50,561 bases of DNA from an uncultured Ruminococcus sp. GTDB lineage: Bacteria > Bacillota > Clostridia > Oscillospirales > Ruminococcaceae. Made by a program: the position numbers and the translations under genes. The stretch covers positions 1-50,561 of the forward strand of contig CANQJV010000010.1 in NCBI GenBank assembly GCA_947624295.1, read 5' to 3'. Positions 8,746 to 16,888 of the stretch are shown piece after piece. How positions within the stretch are numbered: position 1 is the first letter of the stretch; the number at the start of each line of letters is the position of its first letter. Below the pieces are notes generated by a model. It had not been told where the DNA came from. It saw nothing but the letters and a program-made list of their open reading frames with translations, and did not search any database.

Positions 8746-9846
8746 TTACTTGCGATTCTGTTTTATCTCCCGCAATATTTTCTCAGTATCATTACCAAAG
8801 AGAGGACCGTTGCACATCTGATGAAAATCAAGACCGCCATGTCCCATATTTGCCTCTATAAGAATTGGCTCGCCATCTTCTGTAACAGAAATATCCCATG
8901 AAACCATTCGTATATCCGGAATCATAGGGTGGGCACGCTTTATAAGAGAAATTATCTTATCAAATGAAGGAATGGTAACAGTTTCAAAATGAAGCCCGCT
9001 GTTCGGGTGGCAGTTAAATTTTTGTCCTTTTGTGTTGTAAGCGACATTTTTCAGCGCACCATTTTCGCATACACCGCAAAAAATTCCTCCATTGCTTGCA
9101 TTATCAACCTTAGCCCCGGAAACACCCATTCTTACAACTACAGAATATATCTTGACCTCATTGCCTTTAAGCAAAGATAATATACGTATTGAATTTACAC
9201 TGCTTTCATTAAGTTCAGCAAGAGCCTTATGCTGAACAATAGCTCTCTGGACAATAATATTTCTTTGGCTTTCAAATTTATTAACTGCTCCATAAAACTC
9301 TTTTAACATTTTTTCAACAGAACCATTTGATTCAATAAATGCAACACTTTTTCCGCCACTTGAACCATCAGCCTGTTTTACAACAATATTCTTTTCAAAT
9401 GAAAGGATTTTATTAAGCTGTTTGTTATCAAGGAGACGATAATCATTTGAAAGCCATATACCATTGATTCGGAATGCAAGAGCATAAGGCTGACTTATTC
9501 CCGGAAACATACGAGGAAAATACGTTTTATTTTCCAGAACCGCTGCCTTTTTTGAGTTATTGAAGTATGAATCAATAAACTTGTGATAGATGTCATGCGG
9601 TATATATTCCTTATGAAATTCACCGGTTACACAATAATAATAATTATGAAAAAGAGGATTTATATTAAAGTATGGCTTGTAAAAGTCAACAGCCTCCATA
9701 ACCTGTTCTTTTGACAATTTCTTATCAATGCGTGGCTTTATTCTTTGTTTCAGCCTGATAATTATAGCTTCATTCAACGCCTTTTGCTGTAACGAGTAAT
9801 CATAATCACGTTTTTTCTTCAAAATTCTTGTTATAATATTTGACAT
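8746..9846 (-). CDS. Sugar-transfer-associated ATP-grasp protein, paralogue A
   Basis: This 366-residue protein belongs to the ATP-grasp family found in exopolysaccharide loci (sugar-transfer-associated ATP-grasp type). A basic helical N-terminus is followed by the glycine-rich phosphate loop [13 protein letters not shown] (about 156-168), the family block [13 protein letters not shown] (about 210-222), and the metal-binding end [19 protein letters not shown] (about 317-335). ATP-grasp enzymes activate a carboxylate as acyl phosphate and join it to an amine or thiol. The substrate is unknown. Paralogues B and C lie in the same operon. Start ATG follows GAGG, and the gene begins 3 bp after the end of paralogue B. 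Ligase activity is inferred from fold only. Confidence 0.82.
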   Translation of the reverse strand: MSNIITRILKKKRDYDYSLQQKALNEAIIIRLKQRIKPRIDKKLSKEQVMEAVDFYKPYFNINPLFHNYYYCVTGEFHKEYIPHDIYHKFIDSYFNNSKKAAVLENKTYFPRMFPGISQPYALAFRINGIWLSNDYRLLDNKQLNKILSFEKNIVVKQADGSSGGKSVAFIESNGSVEKMLKEFYGAVNKFESQRNIIVQRAIVQHKALAELNESSVNSIRILSLLKGNEVKIYSVVVRMGVSGAKVDNASNGGIFCGVCENGALKNVAYNTKGQKFNCHPNSGLHFETVTIPSFDKIISLIKRAHPMIPDIRMVSWDISVTEDGEPILIEANMGHGGLDFHQMCNGPLFGNDTEKILREIKQNRK

Positions 9847-9849
9847 GAT

Positions 9850-10854
9850 TTACCTCACCTTATTATTTGCGATTTCTTTAAGAAGAGGCTCATAAAGAGG
9901 CCATTTTCCTATCTGGTCTTCAATCTGAGTAACATCAGGGTCTGCTCCCGGATTACCTTCAATAAGCACAATCTGACCGTTATCTTTTATCATAACGTCC
10001 CAGCCGACATAGCGTACTTCAGGGTGAACCATTGCAGCTTTTTTAACTGTATCGATTATTTTGTTCCAATGTGGCACCTTAAATCCGACAATTTGTTTTT
10101 TGGAATCGGGGTGAAGTACATATCTGTTCCAATTACGGTCAACGCCGGTTGTATAAACAATACCGGTTTTTATATCTATAAGTGCAGCTATTCCTTCATG
10201 ATGGAAGTTATCTGCGAATTTGCCTTTTCTGCTTATTCTAAGCACAGCAGCCATTACCCGGACAGTATTATCAGCACATACAAGAGTTACCATACGCAGA
10301 GAATTTACCGCTGTATCATTGAATTCGGCAAGTTGCGGAGACTGTACAAGTATTTCTTCCAAAAGAGTTTTATTTTTTACACATTTCTTATAAAAGGCAT
10401 TAGGATTCTTAACATCTGATTTTTTTACTATTTCAATTCCTTTTCCAAACATTCCGTCCGGAGATTTGCAGAAATAGACTTCATGTTTATTAAAGAAGTG
10501 CATAAATTCTTCTTTTGTACAATGTGCGGAATATACCCATTCTCTGCCGAGATACTGAGAAAACTCCTTGTTGAAAAGCGGTTTCTGATCAAAAAGCTTT
10601 CTTGATTTCGGGTCATTGCAGGTTTTTATAATTTTGAGAAGTTTTCCATGATTTACAAATCTGTTACGCTCTGCACGTTTTTTATAATAAAAGCGATACT
10701 GAACGTAATCAATAAGCTCCGTATCATACCTGAATTTTTCCCATAAAAAGTCAAATGTAATAAAGGCTTTTGTCAGGAGTGATGCACCGGGAACGACATT
10801 TTTTTCAATGTCAGCATAAAATCTTTTAAATTTCTGTAAAATACTTTCAGTCAT
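9850..10854 (-). CDS. Sugar-transfer-associated ATP-grasp protein, paralogue B
   Basis: This 334-residue paralogue of the genes at 8746 and 12616 has an N-terminus that differs from both. The core is shared: glycine loop SPDGMFGKGIEIV (about 131-143), block AEFNDTAVNSLRM (about 176-188), and metal/ATP residues in GWDVMIKDNGQIVLIEGNPG (about 284-303). The last motif carries GNPGADPD where paralogue A has ANMGHGG, which suggests a different acceptor. It probably forms an amide or similar bond on a carboxylate within capsule assembly (inference). Upstream, an AT-rich perfect hairpin (10894-10918) separates it from the acyltransferase gene. The start is supported by GGAAAG before ATG. Confidence 0.82.
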   Translation of the reverse strand: MTESILQKFKRFYADIEKNVVPGASLLTKAFITFDFLWEKFRYDTELIDYVQYRFYYKKRAERNRFVNHGKLLKIIKTCNDPKSRKLFDQKPLFNKEFSQYLGREWVYSAHCTKEEFMHFFNKHEVYFCKSPDGMFGKGIEIVKKSDVKNPNAFYKKCVKNKTLLEEILVQSPQLAEFNDTAVNSLRMVTLVCADNTVRVMAAVLRISRKGKFADNFHHEGIAALIDIKTGIVYTTGVDRNWNRYVLHPDSKKQIVGFKVPHWNKIIDTVKKAAMVHPEVRYVGWDVMIKDNGQIVLIEGNPGADPDVTQIEDQIGKWPLYEPLLKEIANNKVR

Positions 10855-10893
10855 AATAATTTCTTTCCGGTTTTTATACCTATCTAAAATTAT

Positions 10894-10918
10894 ATACAGA
10901 ATATAATATATTCTGTAT
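10894..10918. other. Perfect AT-rich hairpin inside the capsule operon
   Basis: ATACAGAATAT (10894-10904) and ATATTCTGTAT (10908-10918) form an 11-bp stem with a 3-nt loop. It lies between the acyltransferase stop and the next ATP-grasp gene. There is no T-run, so an mRNA-stability or processing hairpin is more likely than a terminator. Confidence 0.5.
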
Positions 10919-10921
10919 TAT

Positions 10922-11482
10922 CTACTTATTGTTACGTATACTTTCAAAATTTTTCCATGCCTCATCAGCACATGATTTTGAAATTTTCTGAGTTGCATTA
11001 TCAGGAGTATGCTTCATTGCATAGCGGCTTCGCTTTTCAAGGAATTTATCAAAGCTTCCGATTATTTTTGCAGGGATTCCGCCAACAACAGAATTATCAG
11101 GAACATCATGAGTAACAACAGCTCCTGCTGCAATAATAACATTTGAACCTATTGATACATCATACATGATTTTAACACCTGAGCCGACAAACACATTATT
11201 TCCAATTTTAATACAGCCTATTTTCTCCTGATATTTATTTTTGCTGTCAATACCATTCAGCATGAAATGAGTTACATCATGAGTAATAAATTCAACACCG
11301 GAAGCCAGCCATACATTATTTCCGATACTGATGAGTTCCGGATAAAGCGGTACTTTTCTTGAGGTAATCATAACACGCTTGCCGATATGCCTGAATATTT
11401 TCTGATTTTTCATATATTCTGCTCTTTTCATAGGAGACCTGATAAACCATAATTTAAGCATAGTCAGATAACGCTTATTCAT
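10922..11482 (-). CDS. Hexapeptide-repeat acyltransferase (LbH family)
   Basis: This 186-residue acetyltransferase has left-handed beta-helix repeats, seen as IGNNVWLASGVEFITHDV, IKIGNNVFVGSGVKIM and VSIGSNVIIAAGAVVTHDVP, ending in the typical GGIPAKIIG. The His in ITHDVTHF is the usual catalytic position of this family. It should transfer an acetyl (or other acyl) group from acyl-CoA to a sugar or amino sugar. I chose the ATG at 11482, after GAGGG, rather than an upstream start at 11590. The longer form adds 36 residues without family character that overlap the opine-dehydrogenase gene. It could be the PglD-like N-acetyltransferase step on a 4-amino sugar, or an O-acetylase of the finished repeat. 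Confidence 0.87.
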   Translation of the reverse strand: MNKRYLTMLKLWFIRSPMKRAEYMKNQKIFRHIGKRVMITSRKVPLYPELISIGNNVWLASGVEFITHDVTHFMLNGIDSKNKYQEKIGCIKIGNNVFVGSGVKIMYDVSIGSNVIIAAGAVVTHDVPDNSVVGGIPAKIIGSFDKFLEKRSRYAMKHTPDNATQKISKSCADEAWKNFESIRNNK

Positions 11483-11492
11483 AACAATACCC

Positions 11493-12596
11493 TCACTTAT
11501 CTTCCAATATCTTATGAATATTTTCAATTCCGAGACGTTCCGGAGTTCTTCCGTTTTCACGGAAATCAATTCCAAGAGCAGCACTTGCAATATTTATCAG
11601 AGACGTTGTTATAGGTGTTCTGACATCAAGAGATTTTCCAAGTGATTCAAGCATCACAAGTCCTTGTGGAACGTCCTCTGTAATATATCTTGAATTAACA
11701 TTCACCGGACCTTTTGCTCTTGTTGGCATAGCTGCGTATCCGAAGAATACTTCTTTTGCATCAAGCTCATCATTAAGAGAATTACGGAATTTACACGCCT
11801 CAACGTAAGGCAGACGTTCAAATCCCATTTTTTCAAGAATATCCATTTTTTCCGAATCAAGTTTTTCGAGCACATTCCATGCATGTTCCGTAAACGAACG
11901 ATGATACATACAGAAATCCTCGCCCATAGCATCAATCATGGGAATAGCAAGGATAGAACCGATAGTATGAACTATCATATTCGGATTATGCAGAGCTGCA
12001 CCGACAACATTATTCATATAATGAAACGGGAAACCGAGCTTATCAAGTTTTTCTTTTGCATATCCAAGATTTGCAGACGGATACACGCCTAAAGGATTGC
12101 GAACATTTCTGAATCCAACCTTAAATCTGCCGGGTTCCATAATTCGTCCGTCAATAAATGAGCTTTGTGCTTCAACGATTGTGAGTTTTTTATCTGCACA
12201 ATATTTAAGCATATATGCTGTTGAAAAATATCCCGGATTAATAAGGACTATCTGACCGTCAACAAGATACTCAGCCATTCTTTTTATAAGCTGTTCATGA
12301 TAATTTGTCTGGATATAAATGATAATAATATCCATATCAGAAATCACGGACAAATCCCTTGTAACATTTGAAATATAACCTGTTTTCTCTACTATTTCCA
12401 AATCCTGCGGATTCATCGAACCGTTTTCTCCGAAATCCATAAGCACCATTTTTCCGTTATTTTTCTGAAGATAATCAAAATTATCATCATGCATAGCATT
12501 TGATGTTTTGACAAGAGTCACATCAAGTCCTCTGTAAGCCATATCTCCTGCTACTGCACAACCGCCGTTTCCTGCTCCTACAACTGCAATTTTCAT
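11493..12596 (-). CDS. Opine-dehydrogenase-like NAD(P) enzyme (octopine/nopaline family)
   Basis: This 367-residue protein begins with a Rossmann fingerprint KIAVVGAGNGGCAVAGDMA (about 2-20). Its C-terminal helical domain contains ALHNPNMIVHTIGSILA, matching the N-x-x-x-H catalytic region of octopine/nopaline dehydrogenases. The family reductively condenses an amino acid with an alpha-keto acid using NAD(P)H. Such products (alanopine and N-carboxyethyl amino acids) are known amide-linked substituents of some bacterial O-antigens. Placed among four ATP-grasp genes, it may make the acid that they attach (inference). It starts at ATG after AAAGGAGA, just downstream of ATP-grasp paralogue C. A plain 2-ketoacid or sugar-acid dehydrogenase is the alternative. 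Confidence 0.8.
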   Translation of the reverse strand: MKIAVVGAGNGGCAVAGDMAYRGLDVTLVKTSNAMHDDNFDYLQKNNGKMVLMDFGENGSMNPQDLEIVEKTGYISNVTRDLSVISDMDIIIIYIQTNYHEQLIKRMAEYLVDGQIVLINPGYFSTAYMLKYCADKKLTIVEAQSSFIDGRIMEPGRFKVGFRNVRNPLGVYPSANLGYAKEKLDKLGFPFHYMNNVVGAALHNPNMIVHTIGSILAIPMIDAMGEDFCMYHRSFTEHAWNVLEKLDSEKMDILEKMGFERLPYVEACKFRNSLNDELDAKEVFFGYAAMPTRAKGPVNVNSRYITEDVPQGLVMLESLGKSLDVRTPITTSLINIASAALGIDFRENGRTPERLGIENIHKILEDK

Positions 12597-12615
12597 AAGT
12601 CTTTTCTCCTTTTTG

Positions 12616-13707
12616 TCAGTTTTGACTGTTAGCCAGAGTCTTTTTTATATACACTTCTTCAAGAACTTCTTCAGTAAGCTCACCAAAAGTAGGTCCAAAC
12701 GTTATCTGATTTGAACCGGGACACACGTTATACTCAATAAATACAGGCTCACCTGTTATATCAACGCTAAAATCCCAGCCAATAAGCTTAAAATGAGCAA
12801 GTTTTATATGTTCTCTCTTAACAATATCAATGATTTCCTCAAATGCAGGAACTTTGATTCCTTCAAAAACAACGCCCTCGTTTGTTTTTTCTACCCATTC
12901 AGCCTTACGGTTTACGCCTTTTTCGTTAAGTGAACCGTCAGGATGTATAACGCAGGCGTAACCTCCTGCGCCGATATTATCCACATGAGAACCTTTTGCT
13001 CCTACACGCAAAATAGATGAAAGTATATGAACCTTGCCCTTAAAGAAAAATGACACAATTCTTATAGTATTAAGTGAAGATTCATTGAGACTTGCAAGTA
13101 TAGGATGCTGTTTTACGGCTTCTTGTGCTATGAAATTAGCACCCATTTCATGAAAAGTTTTCATTATTTCTTTTGGCGTTATATCTTCTTTTTCAAAGAA
13201 TCTGATAAGTCTGCCCTCACCGCTGTCTATTGACGGTTTGATAAGGAATCTATTTTCTTTAAGGCACAGTCTGCAAGCCGCTTTAGCTGATATAGGCTGA
13301 AAATCAGGAGTGTAAAAAACGCCTGAGACATTCATCATGACCGTTCTTGGACGTTTCAAATCCCTGAACCACACAGAATGCATACATTTATCCTCACCAA
13401 AACGGCGGAATTGTGAGTTACTGAAATAAGGGACAATTTCTCCGTACCAGAGGTCATCGGGAATATATCTCGGGTCAGGCTCATGAGTTCTGTCCCAAAA
13501 AATCTGATACCACATTTTATCGGGCTTTAATCCAAAACGTTTCCAGAAAGGAACAACAATTTCTTCATATTCTTTTGAGCATTCATAACCGCCGTTCATT
13601 CTTTTAAGGCGAATTTTTGCTTTTTTCTGATATGACAGTTTTCTGTAAACAGATTCTGCCTTAAAATTAAACATATCCAATTTTTTACGAAGACTGCTTC
13701 TTCCCAT
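12616..13707 (-). CDS. Sugar-transfer-associated ATP-grasp protein, paralogue C
   Basis: This third paralogue has 363 residues from the ATG at 13707 (MGRSSLRKK), which follows GGTGG. An in-frame start at 13776 would add 23 uncharacteristic residues. The N-terminal region carries FWDRTHEPDPRYIPDD. The ATP-grasp core shows KPSIDSGEGRLIRF, ASLNESSLNTIRI and GWDFSVDITGEPVFIEYNV, the last containing the E-x-N metal site. Residues after that motif (CPGSNQ) again differ from paralogues A and B, consistent with different substrates. It probably activates a carboxylate for attachment during capsule-unit synthesis. It is separated from the preceding gene by about 155 bp of hairpin-rich sequence. Confidence 0.82.
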   Translation of the reverse strand: MGRSSLRKKLDMFNFKAESVYRKLSYQKKAKIRLKRMNGGYECSKEYEEIVVPFWKRFGLKPDKMWYQIFWDRTHEPDPRYIPDDLWYGEIVPYFSNSQFRRFGEDKCMHSVWFRDLKRPRTVMMNVSGVFYTPDFQPISAKAACRLCLKENRFLIKPSIDSGEGRLIRFFEKEDITPKEIMKTFHEMGANFIAQEAVKQHPILASLNESSLNTIRIVSFFFKGKVHILSSILRVGAKGSHVDNIGAGGYACVIHPDGSLNEKGVNRKAEWVEKTNEGVVFEGIKVPAFEEIIDIVKREHIKLAHFKLIGWDFSVDITGEPVFIEYNVCPGSNQITFGPTFGELTEEVLEEVYIKKTLANSQN

Positions 13708-13735
13708 TTTATAACCACCATTCTCAATAATAAAT

Positions 13736-13862
13736 ATATCAGACGAAAAAATTTTGCTGTCTGATGATACGCACAAAGAATGTGCGGAGCATTTTATAAA
13801 GCAAAGTTTTTATATATTAAACTCTGTTGTAATTGTCACAATAGAGTTCAGTATAAATAATC
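13736..13862. other. Hairpin-rich spacer in the capsule operon
   Basis: Three inverted repeats lie in the gap between two ATP-grasp genes. ATCAGAC/GTCTGAT bracket about 13737-13765. CGCACA/TGTGCG lie at 13770-13775 and 13781-13786. An interrupted AACTCT-TTGT/ACAA-AGAGTT dyad spans 13820-13848. None has a T-run on the minus strand. They may set segmental mRNA stability. I see no gene or clear promoter here. Confidence 0.45.
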
Positions 13863-14825
13863 TTATCTTACAAGTAATTCATTATACTTCATCATGTATA
13901 TGCCTTCACAATAATTTCCTATATCAGCAACATTAACTTTACCGAGGAGATTATTCACAATCAGCTTCATATGATTGCAACCGCATTCATATGCATGAGG
14001 ATAACCGCCTCCGAAACGTGGATTCACTTCTGAAATATAGTATTCTCCGTCAATATCGAAAATATCAATATCAATCTGACCACGGTATCCTGCTTCATTT
14101 ACAAATTTCTTTATCAATTCAAAAAGTCGTTCATCTCTAAAAGATACAGCCTTATCAGTTTCCCCTGCTCTCATAGCGATTTTCTTTTTTGTAAAGATAG
14201 AGACAACTTCTCCTGAAATCATATCGATATAGACATCTGCACCAATTTCCTGACCTTTAAGAAATTCCTGAATCATCATACCTTCTTTCTGGTCATATAA
14301 GAAACGGGCTGTTTTTTCGTTATCCGCTTTAGCAATAGCAATGCTTGCGCTTCCTTTTGACGGTTTTATAAAGACGGGATACGAGACATCAGATGCTTCA
14401 AAATCTTCAAAATTCATAAATGTCCTTGCACATTTATAATCATGTTCAACAAGCCATTCATACATTTTATACTTATCGAGGCTCATTTCACAAAGCTCAT
14501 AAGAAGAACCGATAACCATAACATTAAGTTCTTTGAATTTGTCGATATTTTCAGCAAGCAAGCTGAGTTCAGGGTCAATAAGGCTGAGGACAGCAGTTAT
14601 ATTCTCCTTTTTGCAAATATCAAATATAACATCAATATACCCTTTGTCGGTCATGCATGGCACCTGATAGAATTTATCAGCCTCATAAACTGCCGGAGCA
14701 ATATTGCTCATATCAGTTGCAATTACATTTCCGATTTTGCTCCCATCATCATTGACAAGTGCTTTCTTAAAGTACTGAACCACTTTATTTCTTGTACCGG
14801 CACTCAAAATCAATATATTTTTCAT
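13863..14825 (-). CDS. ATP-grasp ligase (CarB/D-Ala-D-Ala ligase-like), fourth in the operon
   Basis: This 320-residue protein is of a different ATP-grasp branch from paralogues A-C. The pre-ATP-grasp domain starts KNILILSAGTRNKVVQYF. The ATP-grasp core has YPVFIKPSKGSASIAIAKA (flexible loop), IQEFLKGQEIGADVY, and the C-terminal metal site QIDIDIFDIDGEYYISEVNP followed by RFGGGYP, typical of carbamoyl-phosphate-synthase-like ligases. It should join a carboxylate to an amine. Its ATG overlaps the stop of the PLP-enzyme gene (ATGA), so the two are probably translated together and may act in sequence. The substrate is unknown. Confidence 0.85.
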   Translation of the reverse strand: MKNILILSAGTRNKVVQYFKKALVNDDGSKIGNVIATDMSNIAPAVYEADKFYQVPCMTDKGYIDVIFDICKKENITAVLSLIDPELSLLAENIDKFKELNVMVIGSSYELCEMSLDKYKMYEWLVEHDYKCARTFMNFEDFEASDVSYPVFIKPSKGSASIAIAKADNEKTARFLYDQKEGMMIQEFLKGQEIGADVYIDMISGEVVSIFTKKKIAMRAGETDKAVSFRDERLFELIKKFVNEAGYRGQIDIDIFDIDGEYYISEVNPRFGGGYPHAYECGCNHMKLIVNNLLGKVNVADIGNYCEGIYMMKYNELLVR

Positions 14826-15760
14826 TCTGCATTCCTTCCTTGCAAGTAATCAAAAAACAACGGTGTACCACCTGTATGGATAAAGAGAATATTGAGTTTG
14901 TTAATATAATTAGCATCAATATACTTTTTCATTCCACTGAATGCTTTGCCAACATATGTAGCATCCATTGGTATTCCATACATGGTCATCATTTCCATGA
15001 TACTGGTATTGACAGATTCATCTGTTTTACTATACCCACTGCCGGTATAGTCATCAATAAAAACTGTTTTATTTTCTATTTCAGTAATTGAAATATCAGC
15101 TCCGCAGCATTCAAGATACTCATTGATGCTGTCAATAATAACCTGACGTCCTCCCGGATTTTTTCTGGCAATACTTATTCCTATAATATTTCTCTGGTCT
15201 TTGTGAAGCAACTGTCCGCAAACAAGACCTGCTTGTGTTGTTCCTGTTCCGGAAGCAAAAAAAATATAGTCAAATTTTATATGATTATGAGTTTCATACT
15301 GAATGATTTCATTATAACATTCAACATAAGCTTGTGTCCCAAGATTACCATGTCCGCCGCCTGCAATAAAATAAGGTTTTTTTCCTGAATTTTTCAATTC
15401 AGAAAGTTTATTTTCTATTGTTTCGTGAACCTCCTCAACATTTACAACAATAATCTCAGCACCGAACATTTCCATTAACTGACTGTTGAATGTTGGGACT
15501 GATGCTTCTTGCGGGGAAATAATATAGCATGGCATATGTCTGCCTGCTGCCATATTTGAAATAATACGGCAATGGTTTGAACTACTGCTTCCGTACGTTA
15601 CAATACAATCATAATCTCCGCTGTCAATGTCAGCAAAAAAATTAATTGCTTTACGAGCCTTATTTCCGCCAAAGGAAACAGGAATCAAATCATCTCTTTT
15701 GATGAATATTCTATTTTGATATTCATCATCATAAACATGATATATAGGTGTACTGTTCAT
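14822..15760 (-). CDS. PLP enzyme of the ACC-deaminase / D-cysteine-desulfhydrase family
   Basis: This 312-residue fold-type II PLP enzyme has the expected PLP lysine in FGGNKARKAI (about Lys34). It also has a cofactor/carboxylate loop GSSSSNHCR (about 57-65) and the phosphate-binding region FASGTGTTQAG. Relatives deaminate ACC or D-cysteine, or act on other D- or beta-substituted amino acids. In a capsule operon a biosynthetic role in making or clearing an unusual amino acid is plausible (inference). It is coupled on both sides by ATGA overlaps, to the GNAT gene upstream and the ATP-grasp gene downstream, so these three form a translational unit. Confidence 0.85.
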   Translation of the reverse strand: MNSTPIYHVYDDEYQNRIFIKRDDLIPVSFGGNKARKAINFFADIDSGDYDCIVTYGSSSSNHCRIISNMAAGRHMPCYIISPQEASVPTFNSQLMEMFGAEIIVVNVEEVHETIENKLSELKNSGKKPYFIAGGGHGNLGTQAYVECYNEIIQYETHNHIKFDYIFFASGTGTTQAGLVCGQLLHKDQRNIIGISIARKNPGGRQVIIDSINEYLECCGADISITEIENKTVFIDDYTGSGYSKTDESVNTSIMEMMTMYGIPMDATYVGKAFSGMKKYIDANYINKLNILFIHTGGTPLFFDYLQGRNAE

Positions 15761-16293
15761 AACTGTTTTCTCCGGTCAGGTGATGTTACGGAATAATAAT
15801 ACCTGTCAACAGGCTTTCCACGGTTAATTGCAGAATTTCTGAATATTTTACCCTGTATAAAGCCACATTTTTCAAACAATTTTTGTGCTGAAATATTATT
15901 CACTTCCGTATATAAGTAAACCTCAGAAAGATGCAATTCATTAAACGCATAATCAAGCAGAAGCAATGTTGCTTTTTTAGCAATACCTTTTCCCTTATAT
16001 TCTGTTTCACCCATTGTTACATAGTACTCAGCTTTTCCATTCTGAATATTAAGTAATCCGATTATGCCGACAGGAACGCCTTCATATTCAATAATGGCAT
16101 CATATCTGTTTGTCAAATCTTTTATTTTTGAAAACCATACTTTTGTATTTTCTTCATTCAGTGGAAAATCATAATGCAGATATTGATTATTTTCAGGATT
16201 GTTAATCCATTTTACTTTATTTGGGACATCTTTTTCTTGAAATTTCCGAATAGTTACGGCGTTTACTTTTCTTGACATTTCTTCTTGCATCAT
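15757..16293 (-). CDS. GNAT-family N-acetyltransferase (RimJ/RimL-like)
   Basis: This protein of 178 residues has a GNAT fold. VTIRKFQEKDVPNKVKWINN forms the first strands, and the acetyl-CoA pyrophosphate loop is near GETEYKGKGIAKKATLLLL, followed by NISAQKLFEKCGF, a classic C-terminal GNAT motif. It would acetylate an amino group, either on the 4-amino sugar made by the aminotransferase or on an amino acid. The start at 16293 follows GGAAG and lies inside the end of the sugar-transferase gene (77-bp overlap). The alternative ATG at 16278 would still overlap. It couples to the PLP enzyme by an ATGA overlap. Confidence 0.82.
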   Translation of the reverse strand: MMQEEMSRKVNAVTIRKFQEKDVPNKVKWINNPENNQYLHYDFPLNEENTKVWFSKIKDLTNRYDAIIEYEGVPVGIIGLLNIQNGKAEYYVTMGETEYKGKGIAKKATLLLLDYAFNELHLSEVYLYTEVNNISAQKLFEKCGFIQGKIFRNSAINRGKPVDRYYYSVTSPDRRKQL

Positions 16294-16888
16294 CTAATCT
16301 TCCTACCTTTATTTGACTTCCTACCTGAATATCAGAACGTTTTATTACCTTATACAAGGTCAGAAATAAAATTTTCAAATCGAACATGAAACTACATTTC
16401 TTAATATATTCAAGGTCATAGGCAAAACGCTGTTCCCATGAATCGATAGCATTTCTTCCGTTAACCTGTGCCCAGCCGGTGAGTCCCGGACGAATATCAT
16501 GGCGATGTCTTTCATTTTTATAATAATATGGTAAATATTCTACGAGAAGTGGTCTTGGTCCTACAAAGCTCATATCACCTTTCAAGATATTTAACAGTTC
16601 CGGCAATTCATCGCAAGAACTTGTCCTTAAAATTTTACCATAAGCCGTAAGTCTTTTTTCATCAGGAAGAAGTCTGCCCTTTTTGTCTTTTTTATTGTTC
16701 ATAGTCCTGAACTTGACAAGTTTGAATATTTTTTCATTTTTTCCCGGCCGTTCCTGCGTAAAGAACGGATTACCGCCCATTGCAATTGCTCCGACAATTG
16801 TCAGAATAAGCAAAAACGGTGACAATATCACTAAAGCAAGCAATGAAAAACAAAAATCCAATACACGCTTAAGATACTTTGCATACAT
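16217..16888 (-). CDS. Initiating undecaprenyl-phosphate sugar-phosphate transferase (PglC-like)
   Basis: This small monotopic phosphoglycosyl transferase has 223 residues. It has one N-terminal membrane helix (VLDFCFSLLALVILSPFLLI), FTQERPGKNEKIFKLVKFRT, the catalytic Asp-Glu pair in SSCDELPEL, the conserved GDMSFVGPRPLL, and RPGLTGWAQVNGRN. It starts glycan synthesis by moving a sugar-1-phosphate from a UDP-sugar to undecaprenyl phosphate. I place the start at the ATG at 16888, where the upstream aminotransferase stop gives a TAATG overlap. A TTG at 16900 is also possible. The enzyme is typical of loci that use a bacillosamine-like or N-acetylhexosamine first sugar. Confidence 0.92.
   Translation of the reverse strand: MYAKYLKRVLDFCFSLLALVILSPFLLILTIVGAIAMGGNPFFTQERPGKNEKIFKLVKFRTMNNKKDKKGRLLPDEKRLTAYGKILRTSSCDELPELLNILKGDMSFVGPRPLLVEYLPYYYKNERHRHDIRPGLTGWAQVNGRNAIDSWEQRFAYDLEYIKKCSFMFDLKILFLTLYKVIKRSDIQVGSQIKVGRLDDARRNVKKSKRRNYSEISRKRCPK

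Noticed and set aside
11482..11590. Longer N-terminus for the hexapeptide acyltransferase
   Set aside because: The extra 36 residues overlap the opine-dehydrogenase gene and lack family similarity; a good ribosome site precedes the ATG at 11482.
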